Below are positions 35,099 to 47,774 of a stretch of DNA of 64,000 bases, piece after piece; position 1 is the first letter of the stretch; the number at the start of each line of letters is the position of its first letter. The stretch spans positions 1-64,000 of the forward strand of contig SGPM01000128.1 of assembly GCA_004802725.1 (NCBI GenBank), in the 5' to 3' direction. The translations under genes and the position numbers were made by a program. Below the pieces are notes generated by a model. That model saw nothing but the letters and a program-made list of their open reading frames with translations, ran no database searches and was not told where the DNA came from. The DNA is from Antrodiella citrinella. Taxonomy: Eukaryota; Basidiomycota; Agaricomycetes; Polyporales; Steccherinaceae.

Positions 35099-38000
35099 AT
35101 GGACTTCGTAGAGTCTCACCGAGAGATCCTCGAAGACATCTTGAATCCTGATCCGGGACGCGCTGAAGCTACGCTCGCAGAATTAGGACTGTCAGGACTT
35201 CCGTCTCGCGAAGATGTGCACCGTGAAATAGAGGAGAAGTTGCTTGTTCCGAAGAGCCAGATACCTGCTCATTGGTTACCAACTTATCAAGTGTGCGATC
35301 TCAATTATCATATATGCCATGTCTTATGCTCATGATCCTATGCTAGAAATTGGGAACATGAGCTTTCCATACCACAACTGCTCTCGCTTGAGCCATCGCC
35401 ACCACCTACGACCTTGGAATTCGTGCGGTCTGGCTTACATGGACGGGTCACTGGCTATGCAGAGGCAATTTTATCCAGGGTTCTCCATTATTATTATTTG
35501 CTGAATATACGAATAGATACCCGCACCTCGCCTCAGTACTGGTCTTACATCAACATCTTTTGACAGAGCGCCAGGTCCGGCGAACAACTTCGTCAGAGGC
35601 AAAACCGGATTCGTTCCGTTCTGGCCTGGTGGCATGGATGATGTACTCAAGGAGTCTGTTGCCGTTGTCGACCTGGAAGAAACCTCTCAAGGTTTATTGA
35701 GTGTCCCGCCCGGCTTCTCACGTGGTCTACGGTTTCCCGGTGACGAGGACGAAGAGGACCTGATTCCTACTTTCACCTCCACTAGACATGTCAATGGACA
35801 TCCGGTACGCCTCGCACGCTACATTTTCTCACCGCGAAGCTAATGTGCTCGACAGAATAGCGATGTTGACGACGACGCGACGGTCGATAACCTCCCCGAC
35901 AATAACGCAGACTTTGAGCTCGACCATCTCTTACCAGCTAATGTAAGATGTACTCGTGGTTCACGCGAGAATTCCCCTGCTGAATTATTCTTAGACGACA
36001 AATCTCAACTCTTCAGTTACTCGCAAACGAGTAGGCCGAAAAGCAAACATCCAGAAGCGGGATTGGGCTCATGTCGTGGATGTCAACAAGCCCATGACAA
36101 AATTCCACGAACTCGTGCCTGACATGGCCCACAAGGTAAAATCCTATACATCCGCATCTCCGGTAGTGTTCTCATCCGGTGTCAGTATCCTTTCGAGCTC
36201 GACACGTTCCAAAAGGAGGCCGTTTATCATCTTGAAATGGGGGATTCGGTGTTTGTCGCCGCGCATACATCTGCTGGTAAAACAGTTGTTGCTGAGTATG
36301 CGATTGCTCTTGCAGGAAAACACATGACAAGGTCGGTAGTTTTGCTCCTGTATGTTCCCAGCGACCTGACCTTGGCAATGCAGAGCCATCTACACGTCCC
36401 CTATCAAGGCTTTGTCGAATCAGAAGTACCGCGACTTCAAGCAGACGTTCTCATCGTCTTCAGTTGGCATTCTCACGGGAGATGTGCAAATCAATCCTGA
36501 AGCAAATTGTCTGATCATGACTACTGAGATTCTCCGAAGTATGTTGTACAAAGGGGCGGATTTGATTCGTGATGTTGAGTTCGTCATTTTCGATGAGGTT
36601 CACTACGTTAACGATGCAGAGGTGAGTAGTATTCGTTTCGTGCAAGAGAGCTTTGCGAACTAATCTGTATGAAATAGAGAGGCGTGGTTTGGGAGGAAGT
36701 TATCATTATGTTGCCTGACCATATCAATATTATCCTGCTTTCAGCAACAGTGCCGAACTCAAAGGAATTCGCTGAGTGGGTCGGGTAAGTGGTCCGGTTG
36801 TTTTGCGAAGCACATTATCCTCATACTGCACAGGCGGACAAAGAAGAAAGACATCTACGTGATTTCCACGGCAAAACGGCCAGTGCCGTTGGAGCATTAT
36901 CTGTATGCTGGTCGAGACATGTATAAGATCGTCGACGCGAACCGGAACTTCCTCTCTCAAGGGTGAGTTTTGTGGCGTTATGATTCACTCGGTACTTATG
37001 CGCCCCTAGATACAAGGATGCGGGCGAGGCTCTGCGTCGGAAACAAGATAAAGAAGCGAGAGGCGGCTGGCCTACCGCCTGTACAGCGTCTGGGCCGAGC
37101 TGCTGCTCCTCAGCGCGGTCAACGAGGCGGTCCAGCTGGGCGCGGCGGTCAACGGGGCGCAGCGCCAGCAAGAGGAGCCTCGTCAAGAGGCGGATCCGGC
37201 TCCGCCAGGACATTTCACCAACCGGATAAGAATCTATACGTTCACTTGCTTGGGAACCTGCGGAAGAAGAACTTGCTACCCGTGGTCATCTTCACGTTCT
37301 CGAAGAAGAGGTGTGAAGAAAATGCTGGTACATTGACTAACGCCGATCTGTGTACATCGGTGGAGAAGAGTGAGATACATGTTGCGATTGAGAAAGCCAT
37401 GTCCAGGCTGAAGGGTACGTGTTGTCTAGCCGAGACATTCTACTGGACTGACCCTGGTTCAGAACCTGACAGGAGGCTTCCCCAGATCCGGCGGATGCGG
37501 GAGCTTCTGTCTCGTGGTATTGGCGTCCATCATGGTGGTCTTCTCCCCATCGTTAAAGAGGTCCGTCACACCGGATTGTCGCTCCACGTGTGTCAGGCTC
37601 AGATGTTTTCCTGCAGGTAGTAGAGTTGCTGTTCGCGCGTGGGCTTGTGAAGGTCCTGTTTGCGACGGAGACGTTTGCTATGGTAAGCACTCGAATGTGA
37701 TGAACGGAGTAATATTTGACCACTTCACACAGGGTGTAAACATGCCTGCAAAATGTGTTGTCTTCTCTCACATTCGCAAACATGACGGGCGCAGTTTCCG
37801 AGAGATTTTGCCTGGTGAGTACACTCAGATGGCTGGACGCGCTGGTCGTCGTGGATTGGACCCGACGGGAACTGTTATTATTGTTGCAAACGATGAGTTA
37901 CCAGAGGTACAGCATCTTTCGAGCGATGTTCACCGTCACATCGGCTCATCAAAGTATCTTGCAGCAAACCACTCTGCATACGATGATGCTGGGTACTCCC

Positions 38001-39982
38001 ACAAAGCTTCAGTCCCAATTTAGGTTGACGTACAACATGATCTTGAACCTGCTGCGCGTAGAGGCTCTTCGTGTAGAAGAGATGATCAAACGCAGTTTCT
38101 CGGAGAACGCCTCGCAACGTCTGCTGCCCGACCAACAGAAAAAGGTTGCCGAGGTACGAGCCCTGTGTACATGCTGCTTTTGCGACCCATCGCTGATACT
38201 TATTTTTGTGCTCAGAGCGAGACGACGTTGCAGAAGCTTCCCAGGCTGTCGTGCGATATCTGCAGTCCTGATATCAGCCAACTCTATGAAACCTCCAAGG
38301 CTATAATCACATGCAACAACAAGATGCTGAAGATGGTCTCGGACCATCCGTCGTCTTCTCGAGTCCTGTGTCCAGGCCGAGTAGTCGTTCTTCGAGACGA
38401 GGTACGTCCTTACCCGTTTCTACCACCCGCTGAAGGTCTGAGATGTGACGTACAGCACTTCCGATGGAACGTTGGAGTGGTGTTAAAACAAGCCCCCGTA
38501 GCGGCCTCTGCTTCAGGCGTCCGTGAAAAGATCAAGCGATATGATGTTCTGGCATTGGTAGACTTGGCTACGAAAAATGCTCCTGCTCGGAGTTTGTTGA
38601 TTTACGCTCTTCAATAACGCTCATGTGCTCAACCTCGTCATTGTAGGTGGCGACCTCCAGGCGCTAGCTCCACCTCCGATTTGGCCGCCTCGACCTGCAA
38701 ATCTGGTTGGGGATTTGACCGAGTATGACGTGAAGATTGTGCCGCTCACGAGTATTGCAATGGTTACCGACGCTGTGCTCAAGGTACGTTGCATCAACCC
38801 TCGCTATCGCAGTCCGTTGTCGACTAAACCTGTGATGCGCCCAGGTCGAGGTAGAGCTCATCGTTCCGGGGCGCAGGATATCTGCCATGAAGAATGCCGT
38901 ACGATTGCTCTCAGGCCTGTTGATCAATTGGGCACCTTTGGAGGACATTCCCGAGCTGGGCTGGAAGAGCGTCATGCGCACTCTGGAATTCCAAGAGGTT
39001 GTAGGTGAGCGAACCGAGCTTGCGTTGCTCTTGCCCAGTGTGACGTGCACTTCATGTCCGGATTTTGACGACCATGTAAGTTGCCATCCCTGCTTCTGTG
39101 GTCAGTGTATGCGCTGACAAGGATTGTGTAGTATGCGATACTTCATGCCGAGAAAATCTTGAAGGAGAACATTGCGAATCTAAAGCTGGCCATCTCGGAT
39201 CAGAACTTGGAGCTGATTCCGGACTACGAGCAAAAGATAGAGGTCCTGCAAGAGCTTAAGTTCATCGACGAGAACTCCACCGTGCAACTGAAAGGACGTG
39301 TAGCTTGCGAGGTCAGCATTCTGACACTATCACTGCATGTGTGGTTGTCTGACGTGGTTTCATGTTATAGATCAACTCAGCGAGCGAACTCATCCTCACT
39401 GAGCTCATCCTCGAGAACACCCTTGCCGCCTACGAGCCCGAAGAAGTCGTCGCCCTACTCTCATGTTTCGTCTTCCAGGAGAAAACCGACGTCGAACCTG
39501 TCATACCGCCGAAGCTGCAAGAGGGCCGGGACGCGATCATGGCGATTAGTGAGCGCGTGGGGAGGGTGCAGGTGCGGCATAAGGTGCCTGGGGAGGAATT
39601 CCGGGCATTGAAGTTCGGGCTGGTCGAGGTGGTGTATGAATGGGCGAAGGGGATGGTAAGTCCCTAAATCATATATGCGAGTGTTGCTCTGATCTCTTGA
39701 AATTCGTCTCTCGACTCTACAGCCTTTCGAGCAGATCACTGAACTCACTGATGTCGCAGAGGGCACCGTCGTACGCGTCATCACGCGGTTGGACGAGACG
39801 TGCCGCGAAGTCAGAGATGCTGCTCGTGTCATTGGAGACACAGAACTCTTCAAGAAGATGGAGGAGGCACAAATAAAGATCAAACGAGACAGTGCGTATT
39901 CCTGAAGCTTCCTCTCTAACTTACAATTACTGTGTTCTCATTTTGCGCTCCAGTTGTGTTTGCAGCCAGTCTGTATTTCTAG
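35099..39982 (+). CDS. SKI2: SKI2-like DExH RNA helicase (one frameshift)
   Basis: Large gene with well over ten short introns. The N terminus ([20 protein letters not shown] ... LPTYQ) fits the Ski2 N-terminal arm. The helicase core has AAHTSAGKT (motif I), [16 protein letters not shown] (Ia), [19 protein letters not shown] (II, DEVH), LLSATVPN (III), [23 protein letters not shown] and [12 protein letters not shown] (VI). The insertion and the C-terminal DSHCT region follow, ending [15 protein letters not shown]2 with SKI3 and SKI8 feeds RNA to the cytoplasmic exosome in 3'-5' decay and non-stop/no-go surveillance. The YTSP/ILTGDV pattern and absent nuclear features argue for SKI2 rather than MTR4. 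One extra A near 37054 shifts the frame between [13 protein letters not shown] and [11 protein letters not shown]; all other junctions keep phase. Confidence 0.93.
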
Positions 39983-40028
39983 CCAGGCTATCTATTGGAT
40001 ATCCTCACGCTGTTAGGCTCAGATCAAG

Positions 40029-40099
40029 CCCTCACACGGAACGTGAGAGGGGCTTGTCGCAAAGTAGGATTCTAATAGACATGTGTTTTGATACAAAAT
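40029..40099 (+). repeat. left arm: hairpin plus 47-nt inverted repeat
   Basis: Positions 40029-40051 form a stem (CCCTCAC pairing with GTGAG-A-GGG, one bulge). Directly inside, 40053-40099 is a 47-nt sequence starting CTTGTCGCAAAGTAGG that recurs inverted at 40932-40978 with one mismatch. Confidence 0.85.
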
Positions 40100-40931
40100 T
40101 TGATAGTTCCTGATTGTTATGTCATAAGAAATCAAGCTTACTGGTAGTCTATGCAAGGTTTGTTACTATGCACGTACACAGTATGGTGGCCGAGTTTGGT
40201 CCGAGTCGATGAACTTGAAAGTTGCGTAGCATATAGTCTTTCAATGGGATTCATTGTTCAGATCGCACATTGTACATTATAATAACATTCAAGGCTTGAA
40301 AAGTCTATGTTTACTACAGCACTCCCAAAGCAATGTTTACCATGCCAGAAGTCCGATAGAAATATCTCTGAGTCGCTCTCCCGATCTTCATAGAATTTGA
40401 AACACAGAAATGCTATTCAACTCACCTCAGTGGCGGGGCCAACATTGGATAGAAGAGAAAGTATAAGAAGTAGAACTTGAAGCCTGGAGTCAAATCCGCC
40501 AGCCGTGATAGCCACTGATAGGAAGAGACCATGGAAGAGGCATACAGACAGCCTAAGGTGTCGCAAATGCTCGGAAGGTGATATCCAATTCCATAAATGA
40601 CGAGGCTGAGTAGTTGAGGCCTGCCAAGGATGAGAATCGTGAACCTTGGAAGCTGCGAGTCAGGCTCGGAAAATGTGCGCACGCCGTCCGACTCGAACTC
40701 GTCGTGCATAGAGCCTGAGGTTGCCGGGGGAAACAAGGGTCTCGGAGTCGGCGAGGGACTAGCACGTCGTTGTAGTCACGGCGCCGGACTTTGGGTGCAG
40801 ATAGCAGTACACAGTAGAGAGAGAACAGTCGTGCGGGATGTTGAGCGCATCCTACTCGCCAGGTCAAAGTTGTGAGATATAACAAGAGATAAGAAAGTTG
40901 ATTGTATGGAGATAAGAAACCGACTCTATTG
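40100..40931. other. interior of the inverted-repeat structure
   Basis: 832 bp between the arms. No transposase or other protein is recognised; a minus-strand frame (40422-40736) contains hydrophobic stretches but no motif. This could be a non-autonomous element or ordinary DNA between two separate repeat copies. Confidence 0.4.
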
Positions 40932-41005
40932 ATTTTGTATCAAAACACATGTCTATTAAAATCCTACTTTGCGACAAGACCCTCCACGGCTGCACGGGTG
41001 GAGGG
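40932..41005 (-). repeat. right arm: 47-nt inverted repeat plus hairpin
   Basis: 40932-40978 is the reverse complement of 40053-40099 (46 of 47 identical). Directly outside, 40980-41005 forms an 8-bp perfect stem (CCCTCCAC with GTGGAGGG). The stem sequence differs from that of the left arm, yet both pair. Confidence 0.85.
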
Positions 41006-41274
41006 TTTTGGTTTGAGACTACTAGTTTCCCCAGCGACAATTGAGCGACACCATACCCAAGCTCCCCTCCCGACGAGGATACTTCGAAGCGAATAGCGGG
41101 GTTGGGGGCGTATATGAGCAGGTACCCGACTATCCTGGCGAATCTGAGATTATCGGAGTCATTGGCGGCCTGTTCACAGCGGAGACATTTGTCATAAGCG
41201 TTCAGGTCGTCTTGACTCCATGTTGGGAAAAGTACTGTTGGGTCTTCCGTTATGTGGGGAAGAGAACACGACAT
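41006..41274 (-). pseudogene. N-terminal fragment of an HNH-type basidiomycete family (tentative)
   Basis: On the minus strand, from ATG 41274, the frame reads SQDDLNAYDKCLRCEQAAND then RFARIVGYLLIYAPNPAIR and LSLGKLVVSNQN, after which it runs straight into the hairpin of the right repeat arm. The 'AY..CL..E......ARVLGYLL.HAP...R' pattern reminds me of the N-terminal part of a large basidiomycete family with a later HNH nuclease domain. No HNH residues are present here, so the assignment rests on resemblance from memory. If right, the gene is truncated exactly at the repeat. Confidence 0.35.
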
Positions 41275-42110
41275 GTTTGTGAAACAGATATCTACAACAT
41301 GTCGTTGGTCTTACATAGAGGGTTGTCGAGGCGGAAGGCGGAAGGCGGAAGAAGAACGACGGAATGATGTGGCGGAATCATCCTGGGTTTCGTCCTTGTC
41401 AAGGTTATATAATCGGGGGGACTGAAACATCTGTAACGACCGAATTCGGTTGTATAGCGATGGGGCACGTCCTTCATGTGCCTCAGAGTCAGCCTGATAA
41501 TTAGGTAGAAGTTTAGCGCGGCTCACTGTTCGTATAAACCAGAATTCGAGACGTCTGAACGGTATGTAAAGGTTGGGACGCAGCGTTATGACGTTCCTGT
41601 AAGGCGGCGGAGAAAGCGGTATCGGGGGGCAATCATGCTAGAGGTGTCAAAGGGTTGGGCAGCTGAGAGACACCACTCATTGCGGGATGAAAGAGCAGCA
41701 AGAAGGATCTGTGAGCCACACGAAGATGCCGTATAAGTAGAGTCGCAACACAATGCTTGGGAGTAAAATTGATACGAGCTCGACGCTGGGGAATCAAGTA
41801 GACATGAATGATGATGGTGATGATGTGTGATGGACATACGCTGCTTCGCATGAGAATTCCTCTTCAAGTTGTGNGTCAAATGACAGCTTTATATCGGATG
41901 GAATGACCTTGACGTGCTTCGTCGAATGCAAGACATTCCACAATACTTTGCGGGTCAAGTTATACCACNGTCCTATCCAGGCTCTCTGCAACACGATGGG
42001 CTCGGACAGATACCAAGNTGGGATGNAGAAACGAGAAGTCAATAGATACTGGTAGCATCATACAGCTAAGGATATATTGCAGAAGACATATGCCGGAAAC
42101 GCAGTGTATG
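41275..42110. other. no gene recognised
   Basis: About 840 bp with no supported exon. A short CA/GATG-rich patch (41810-41835) encodes runs of His on the minus strand and is probably simple sequence. Confidence 0.4.
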
Positions 42111-43282
42111 TCAGCGACACCGGAAATCATCACCATNCTGGGAGATACNACCGACGTCGACTGTGCCATTCCTGGCTTCGGGTCCAGTACCTCGCGACTG
42201 GCATTGCTCCTCAAAAATACTCCCGAGGACTGTTTGGAACTTGATCGTATCCAGATCGACGGTGGGATCAGGTATCCGGTCATGAATGAGTCCAAAACTG
42301 AGTTNACGATAGACCCGAGTAGCCAGTATGTTCGTTATGAAAGCGTTCATAGGCGGGACANTGGCGTGGCTGACCGGTGTCGGTACCGAGGGACACAGCA
42401 TGACTGCCGCAAAGGCAATACTGAATAGAGCGATCATGCTGTGTTNATGTATCAGACAGGCATACGTCGCGAGACGAGATGGTACGCACAGATAGTAAAT
42501 TTGTCCGCTGTGCAACATGACTCGTGCCGTATAGACTCTGCCTTCTCTAGTAGAAATCATCTCCACGAGGGANGTCGGCTCCTTACGGTTGACGAGGAAG
42601 AGTTTCACCGTGACGAAGATGAACACGAGGGCGTTGTATACTGCTGTGACGATTACGCTCGCAACACCGAAGTCCTTAACTGGCGAGTATATGCAGGAAT
42701 CAGTGTTTACCGAGCGATAGTCCAAAGCGAACGGGCCAAGAAGGGATACTGCAACAAGGGCCAGCCAGGTGAAGTAGAATATTGATATCACAAGACGTAN
42801 TCGGAAGACCTCTTGGATGCGGAACAGCAACAAAAGAGCGTTGAAGATGTACTGAAAAGCGGAAAACCAGGCCTGAACTTTGCCAGTGACGAGACAATGT
42901 TCCGTTGATGCGACTAAGAACGACTTTTTGAATGCAGTTAGCTAGCTGACCAAGAGCGAGTACTTACCACTATACAACGTNGCACTGACGAGAAATCCTC
43001 CCGTCGTGACCCTGACCGGAAGCATCAGTCGAGTAACAAGTGTGACTGAGTCTTTTGAACACACGTACCGCGATAGAATGTAAANCNTATGAGGAGGTTT
43101 TGCGCCATCTCTNTAGAGCATATGGCACTCCTGGTGGAAGGACGTGATAACGTCCCANATCCACATCTGCGAGAAAGTCAGTGGACTTGANAACAATTCA
43201 ATTCAGCGAAATGTTNAATGCTTACAGATTGATTTCCTACCAGGAGATATCNGATGGCTTTGATTGCGTCCATATCGTCCAT
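42111..43282 (-). CDS. DUF6533-like multi-pass membrane protein
   Basis: Starts at ATG 43282 (MDDMDAIKAI). A second exon reads WDVITSFHQECHML and YILSRYV, the DUF6533 pattern 'WD.LL.F..E...'. Then hydrophobic segments follow: FYFTWLALVAVSLLGPFA, FGVASVIVTAVYNALVFIF, IHXHSMIALFSIAFAAVML, and the family-like end PPMNAFITNILATRVYR. Such seven-helix-like proteins are abundant in Agaricomycetes; no function is established. About 11 single Ns fall within the gene, so exon borders are approximate and integrity cannot be judged. Confidence 0.65.
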
Positions 43283-44563
43283 AATANCGGGGAGCAGTTG
43301 TAAAGGGACGCTAGCACAAGCAAAGGGGAGCGGACGAGGTGTTCGCNTTGAAATGTAGATGCGCAGGGCGGCAGTTAAACGGAATTCAGTAGCTTTTGCG
43401 GGAAGTTGAGAGACTCAAAAGGNCCTCATCGATGCAACAATCGCTGCTGCCGGAGGCTTCATCAGTACAGGTGCACTCCAGGCTGTCTGATTGCCAAAAC
43501 AACCTTTGTATCTCAATTACAAATGATCCACGTGCCTCTCGTTTACCTGAATNAAAGAGATTCAGTACCGAAACGTCTACAGAGCGAGAGATCGGGTCTC
43601 ATACAGGTCTTGCTGGTGTCAAAGTCTCAAAGATTCAGTTGATTCGCATGACGGAGAAGGTAATGCTCCGGTGTAGCCTTGATTCTTGAGTGATGGCTAT
43701 TCAAATCTGGTGCAAATGCGCTNGTTGCGTAGCGTTCTGAAGCAAANAGAGGTCAAAGATACACGACCAATCNTGCGGCGTCGAAAAGTCCGTACTCACA
43801 TCCATCTATCCACTGGCACGATCCGAGTCACCATCTTGATACTATGAAGCCCGTGAAATGATACGTACATGTCTGAGTGGCCCNCGGTTTTGAAGCCCAC
43901 CATGCTTGAAAATGTCCAGGCAAAGACCCTTGACATATTCATTAACACAGAAAGTTGACTTCTCNATTCAAGACATAGAGGTAGCACGTACTGCGGGCGG
44001 TGGGCGCAACCGTTACTACGTTACGGCCCGGGTACANTTGNTGTCACAGGCGCGATCGGCTAGTACAGTCACACCGGGCTGTGACGTCGACATGGTGANT
44101 GCANNANTNNNNNNNNNNNNNNNNNNNNNNNNNNNNNNNNNNNNNNNNNNNNNNNNNNNNNNNNNNNNNNNNNNNNNNNNNNNNNNNNNNNNNNNNNNNN
44201 NNNNNNNNNNNNNNNNNNNNNNNNNNNNNNNNNNNNNNNNNNNNNNNNNNNNNNNNNNNNNNNNNNNNNNNNNNNNNNNNNNNNCAAAAATACANATAAC
44301 GACATCCTCAGNAATGTACAGGGAACTAGCCCTCTCGTAAGGCATCCAATTCGAAGTTTTGAAGNCGTCTAGAGAGTCTGTTTTCACGAACGGAGGAGTT
44401 CAAGCTTCAAGTTCGCAAGCGGCAATATTACGGTCATGGAGAAAAAGATGCACGTGGCGAATTTGAAAGTTCCAGCACGTGGACACGACGCGTCGCGTGC
44501 CCTCGTGGCAACAACCTCTACGACCTTCCTCTCGCCGCGACGCGTCCAAGCTCATCGTCGACC
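43283..44563. other. unassigned, includes assembly gap
   Basis: Scattered Ns and a run of N at 44109-44284. No exon is supported. The PIF1 promoter must lie in its last few hundred bases. Confidence 0.4.
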
Positions 44564-47013
44564 ATGGCGCGCTCACAGACATCAGCGACATCCATCACCA
44601 TCACGAAGAAACGCAAGTCCACCGGCGACATCGACGAAGGCCGACCAAAGCAAGCTAAACAGCCCAGAAAGACCCTTGACACCTTCTTCGCGCCACAGCT
44701 GCCCGTGTCGGCTACCCCGGATGAGGAAACGGGGAAGATTGAGCATGTTTCGTTGAATGAGGAGCAGATACGGGTTTTGAAGATGGTCGTAGATGAGGAG
44801 AAGAACGTGTTCTTCACAGGATCTGCAGGTATGTCGTCTACGTCTGAAGGGTCCGAGCTGGGGCACCCCTCTCCTCCTACCCGTGAGATTCGACCCTGAG
44901 TATGGACGTACTAAATGGTGTACACAGGTACTGGAAAGTCTCTCTTGCTACGCGCTATCATCTCTGCGCTGCGGAAGAAGCACGCGAAGAAACCCGAAGT
45001 GATCTCTGTTACAGCCAGTACCGGGATGGCGGCATCCAACATCGGTGGTAGGTGCATATATGCTACTATATATGCGACTCATTTATCTTCTTTGAAGGCG
45101 TTACGATTCATTCATGGGGTGCCGTCACGCCGGGTATGCACGACATTGAGAAGCTGATCAGCTTTGTAAAGACCTGCAGGCCGGCGCATAAGCGATGGAA
45201 GGATACAAAGGTCCTCATTATTGATGAAGGTATGTCTGTATTGCTTCAAAGAGTCACACATATATTAAAAGCTTGATTGTCAAGTATCCATGGTTGATGG
45301 AAAACTCTTTGACACGCTCGCTCAGCTGGCGGACAGGCTCCGAAAGCAAACAAACAAGCCCTTTGGTGGTATTCAGGTACGATTCTCCCAGACATCCTCT
45401 ATCATTCTGGGGTCAGAAGCCTCTACCAGCTTTGGTGCTATGCTTGATAACATTGTGCATTGGTGAGGTCGTTCGGAGTTCGAGTCCGGGTTTCGTTCAG
45501 GGCGCGGGGCTGAACCTCAACGTCCAAGAGACGTTCACCAACGCTTATGAATACACTGCACAACCAAAGGTTGCCGAATAATCTTGATTGCTGGGCTAAC
45601 TCGCGCTATTCCAGCTTATTGTCACTGGCGACTTCTTCCAACTACCTCCAGTGACTTCCGGCGGTCGGTCGCCATTCTTCGCCTTCCAGAGCAAGTCATG
45701 GAGCAAGTGCATAGATCATATCGTCATCCTGAAGCAGGTATTCAGACAGAAAGACACGCGTAAGTCGCATCACTACCCACCTCTCCAGGTTTGGCATCTG
45801 ACAGTTATATCCTCCAGAATTCGTTGATCTCCTCAACGAGATGCGACGCGGCCAGATCTCCGTCGAAGGGAAAGCCATCTTCCGCGGTCTCTCTCGTCCC
45901 CTCACGTTCACAGATGACCTCCTCCCGACTGAACTCTTCCCGTTGCGCTCGGAAGTCGACAAATCAAATGCCGCACGGCTCACATCACTACCCGGAGAAC
46001 TCCAGATCTTTGAGGCCCGCGACACAGGCACAGCAGCTGCAGACAAACGCGCTAAGCTGTTGGAGAACATGGTAGCGCCTAAAGACCTGCAGCTTAAGGT
46101 CGACGCGCAGGTGATGCTAATAAAGAACGTGGACGAGACGTTGGTAAACGGGAGTGTTGGCAAGATTTTGGGGTTCTTCGCCTTTTCAGCTGCTGTGGCG
46201 AGTATCGATCCGAGCGCGGCGCAGACGGTGAAGAAAGAAGTCACTCCCAGTCGAAGCTCTACGCCATCTGGCAAACCGAAGTCATCCTCTCAAGAATCCG
46301 CTTCGAGTACATTGAAATTGGGAAGCATGGTTCGCAATGTCTGCGTTGGCGAAGACGGACGGACGCCAGTCGCAATCCTGGAGACGGAGAAGGAGAATGC
46401 AGACCCGGAGAAGGAGGACAAGAAGCCGTCGAAGGGGAAGTCTGCGAAGGACGAGGAGCTGTTTCCCCTGGTGGAGTTCTTCACTCATCAGGGGAAGGAG
46501 ATTGTGTTGGTTGTGCGTGAGGAATTCCGCGTGGAGGATAACGAAGGAAAGCCTCTGGCTAGGCGTGTTCAAGTGCGTTTCCACGGACCACCATTCTTCC
46601 TATCAACAGGTAACTGATTGCATTAGCTAGGTACCTTTGGTACTGGCTTGGGCTATGTCCATCCACAAGAGTCAAGGACAGACCATTCAGCGTGTGCGAA
46701 TCGACCTAGGAAAAGTCTTCGAGAAGGGTGAGCCAATTCCCTTTCCCTTGTAACAGATAGTAATGATGTGTGTGTTCCTTCAGGGCAGAGCTATGTAGCC
46801 CTATCCCGCGCCGCCTCCCTTGACGGGCTTCAAGTGGTCAGATTTGACCCTACCAAGGTATGAACCTAGTTACGGACTTCTCCATCTGTCAACTAACGAT
46901 GCATCGTCATCCAGGTCCAAGCTCACGCCGAAGTAGTCAAGTGGAGCAAGAAGATCGAAGAAGAGCAAGCCGCCCTCGCTGCAGTTGAGCAGAAGGACAC
47001 CACATCCGCCTGA
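44564..47013 (+). CDS. PIF1: PIF1-family 5'-3' DNA helicase
   Basis: Begins [20 protein letters not shown], with a basic N terminus and a [11 protein letters not shown] segment resembling a PIP-type (PCNA-binding) box. Helicase motifs: [27 protein letters not shown] (Walker A across an intron), [39 protein letters not shown] (Walker B), [46 protein letters not shown] and [21 protein letters not shown]1 unwinds G-quadruplexes, restrains telomerase and supports mitochondrial DNA. At least eight introns, all near 50-70 nt except the one at 45377-45614 (238 nt). A Lys/Glu-rich insert lies before the last motifs. Stop TGA 47011-47013. Confidence 0.95.
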
Positions 47014-47774
47014 CAGCAACAAATCAGCTATTTACATCATACCTTACTCTCTCTACCCTACCCACCTCCGCGTCCCCTACCTTATGCTCATTGTTGACGG
47101 CGTAACCCACCCATCCATCTTGTTCTATAGTTCCAATAACTCTTATTGTAATAATTATGCAATGTGCCAGAACGAGTCTGTACGAAGAGCAAGTGTGATC
47201 CTAAAAAACATATTAGGGTCTCGCGCGAAGGAAGAGACAAAAAGCGGAATGGTATAGACGCATCATGATTGCGTAGGAGGTAAGAACAAGAAGACAATAT
47301 CGCGTTGTGAAGCGCAGGCTTTAGGTCGCCAGCGAGGTATCCCTCAGCGGCTGGAACAGCGGCCTGTCAGGTCAACAGTGCGAGTGTGCTAACTTCAGAT
47401 TACGCGCATACAAGGGGTAGCCATGGACGCTACTAACACAAGACATTAGATGATTATAACGAATGTTCATTGAGGTCAAAGCACTGCACCTCATGATGCA
47501 TGATGATGCGCCGCGGATAGTAGCAACATGTCGCCTGTGACGGTTCGTAGAGCTGTATACCAATGAGAAGGACTATAGCGGATCCAATGTGGCGATAGTC
47601 ACGGAACAATGGGGAACAGTACTAGTGTACTAGCAGCTCGTCGACCAGGCGCCGACACAAGTGTGTAACTGCGTCGGCGCACACAGTCTGAGCTTTGAGA
47701 GCTTTGAGATGCAGAGGTCTCCAAGCTCAAGCCCAATGCTGTGACATTGAACGGTGAGTATTGAATTCAGAGCT
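47014..47774. other. convergent 3' regions
   Basis: About 760 bp between convergent stops; no gene or motif recognised. Confidence 0.45.

Noticed and set aside
40864..40990. Peptide LSQSRILIDMCFDTK encoded in both arms of the inverted repeat
   Set aside because: It is simply the repeat read in one frame from each arm; no start codon or family supports translation.
45470..45500. tRNA B-box-like GTTCGAGTCC inside the PIF1 intron
   Set aside because: The flanking five-base arms do not pair, and no cloverleaf can be drawn.
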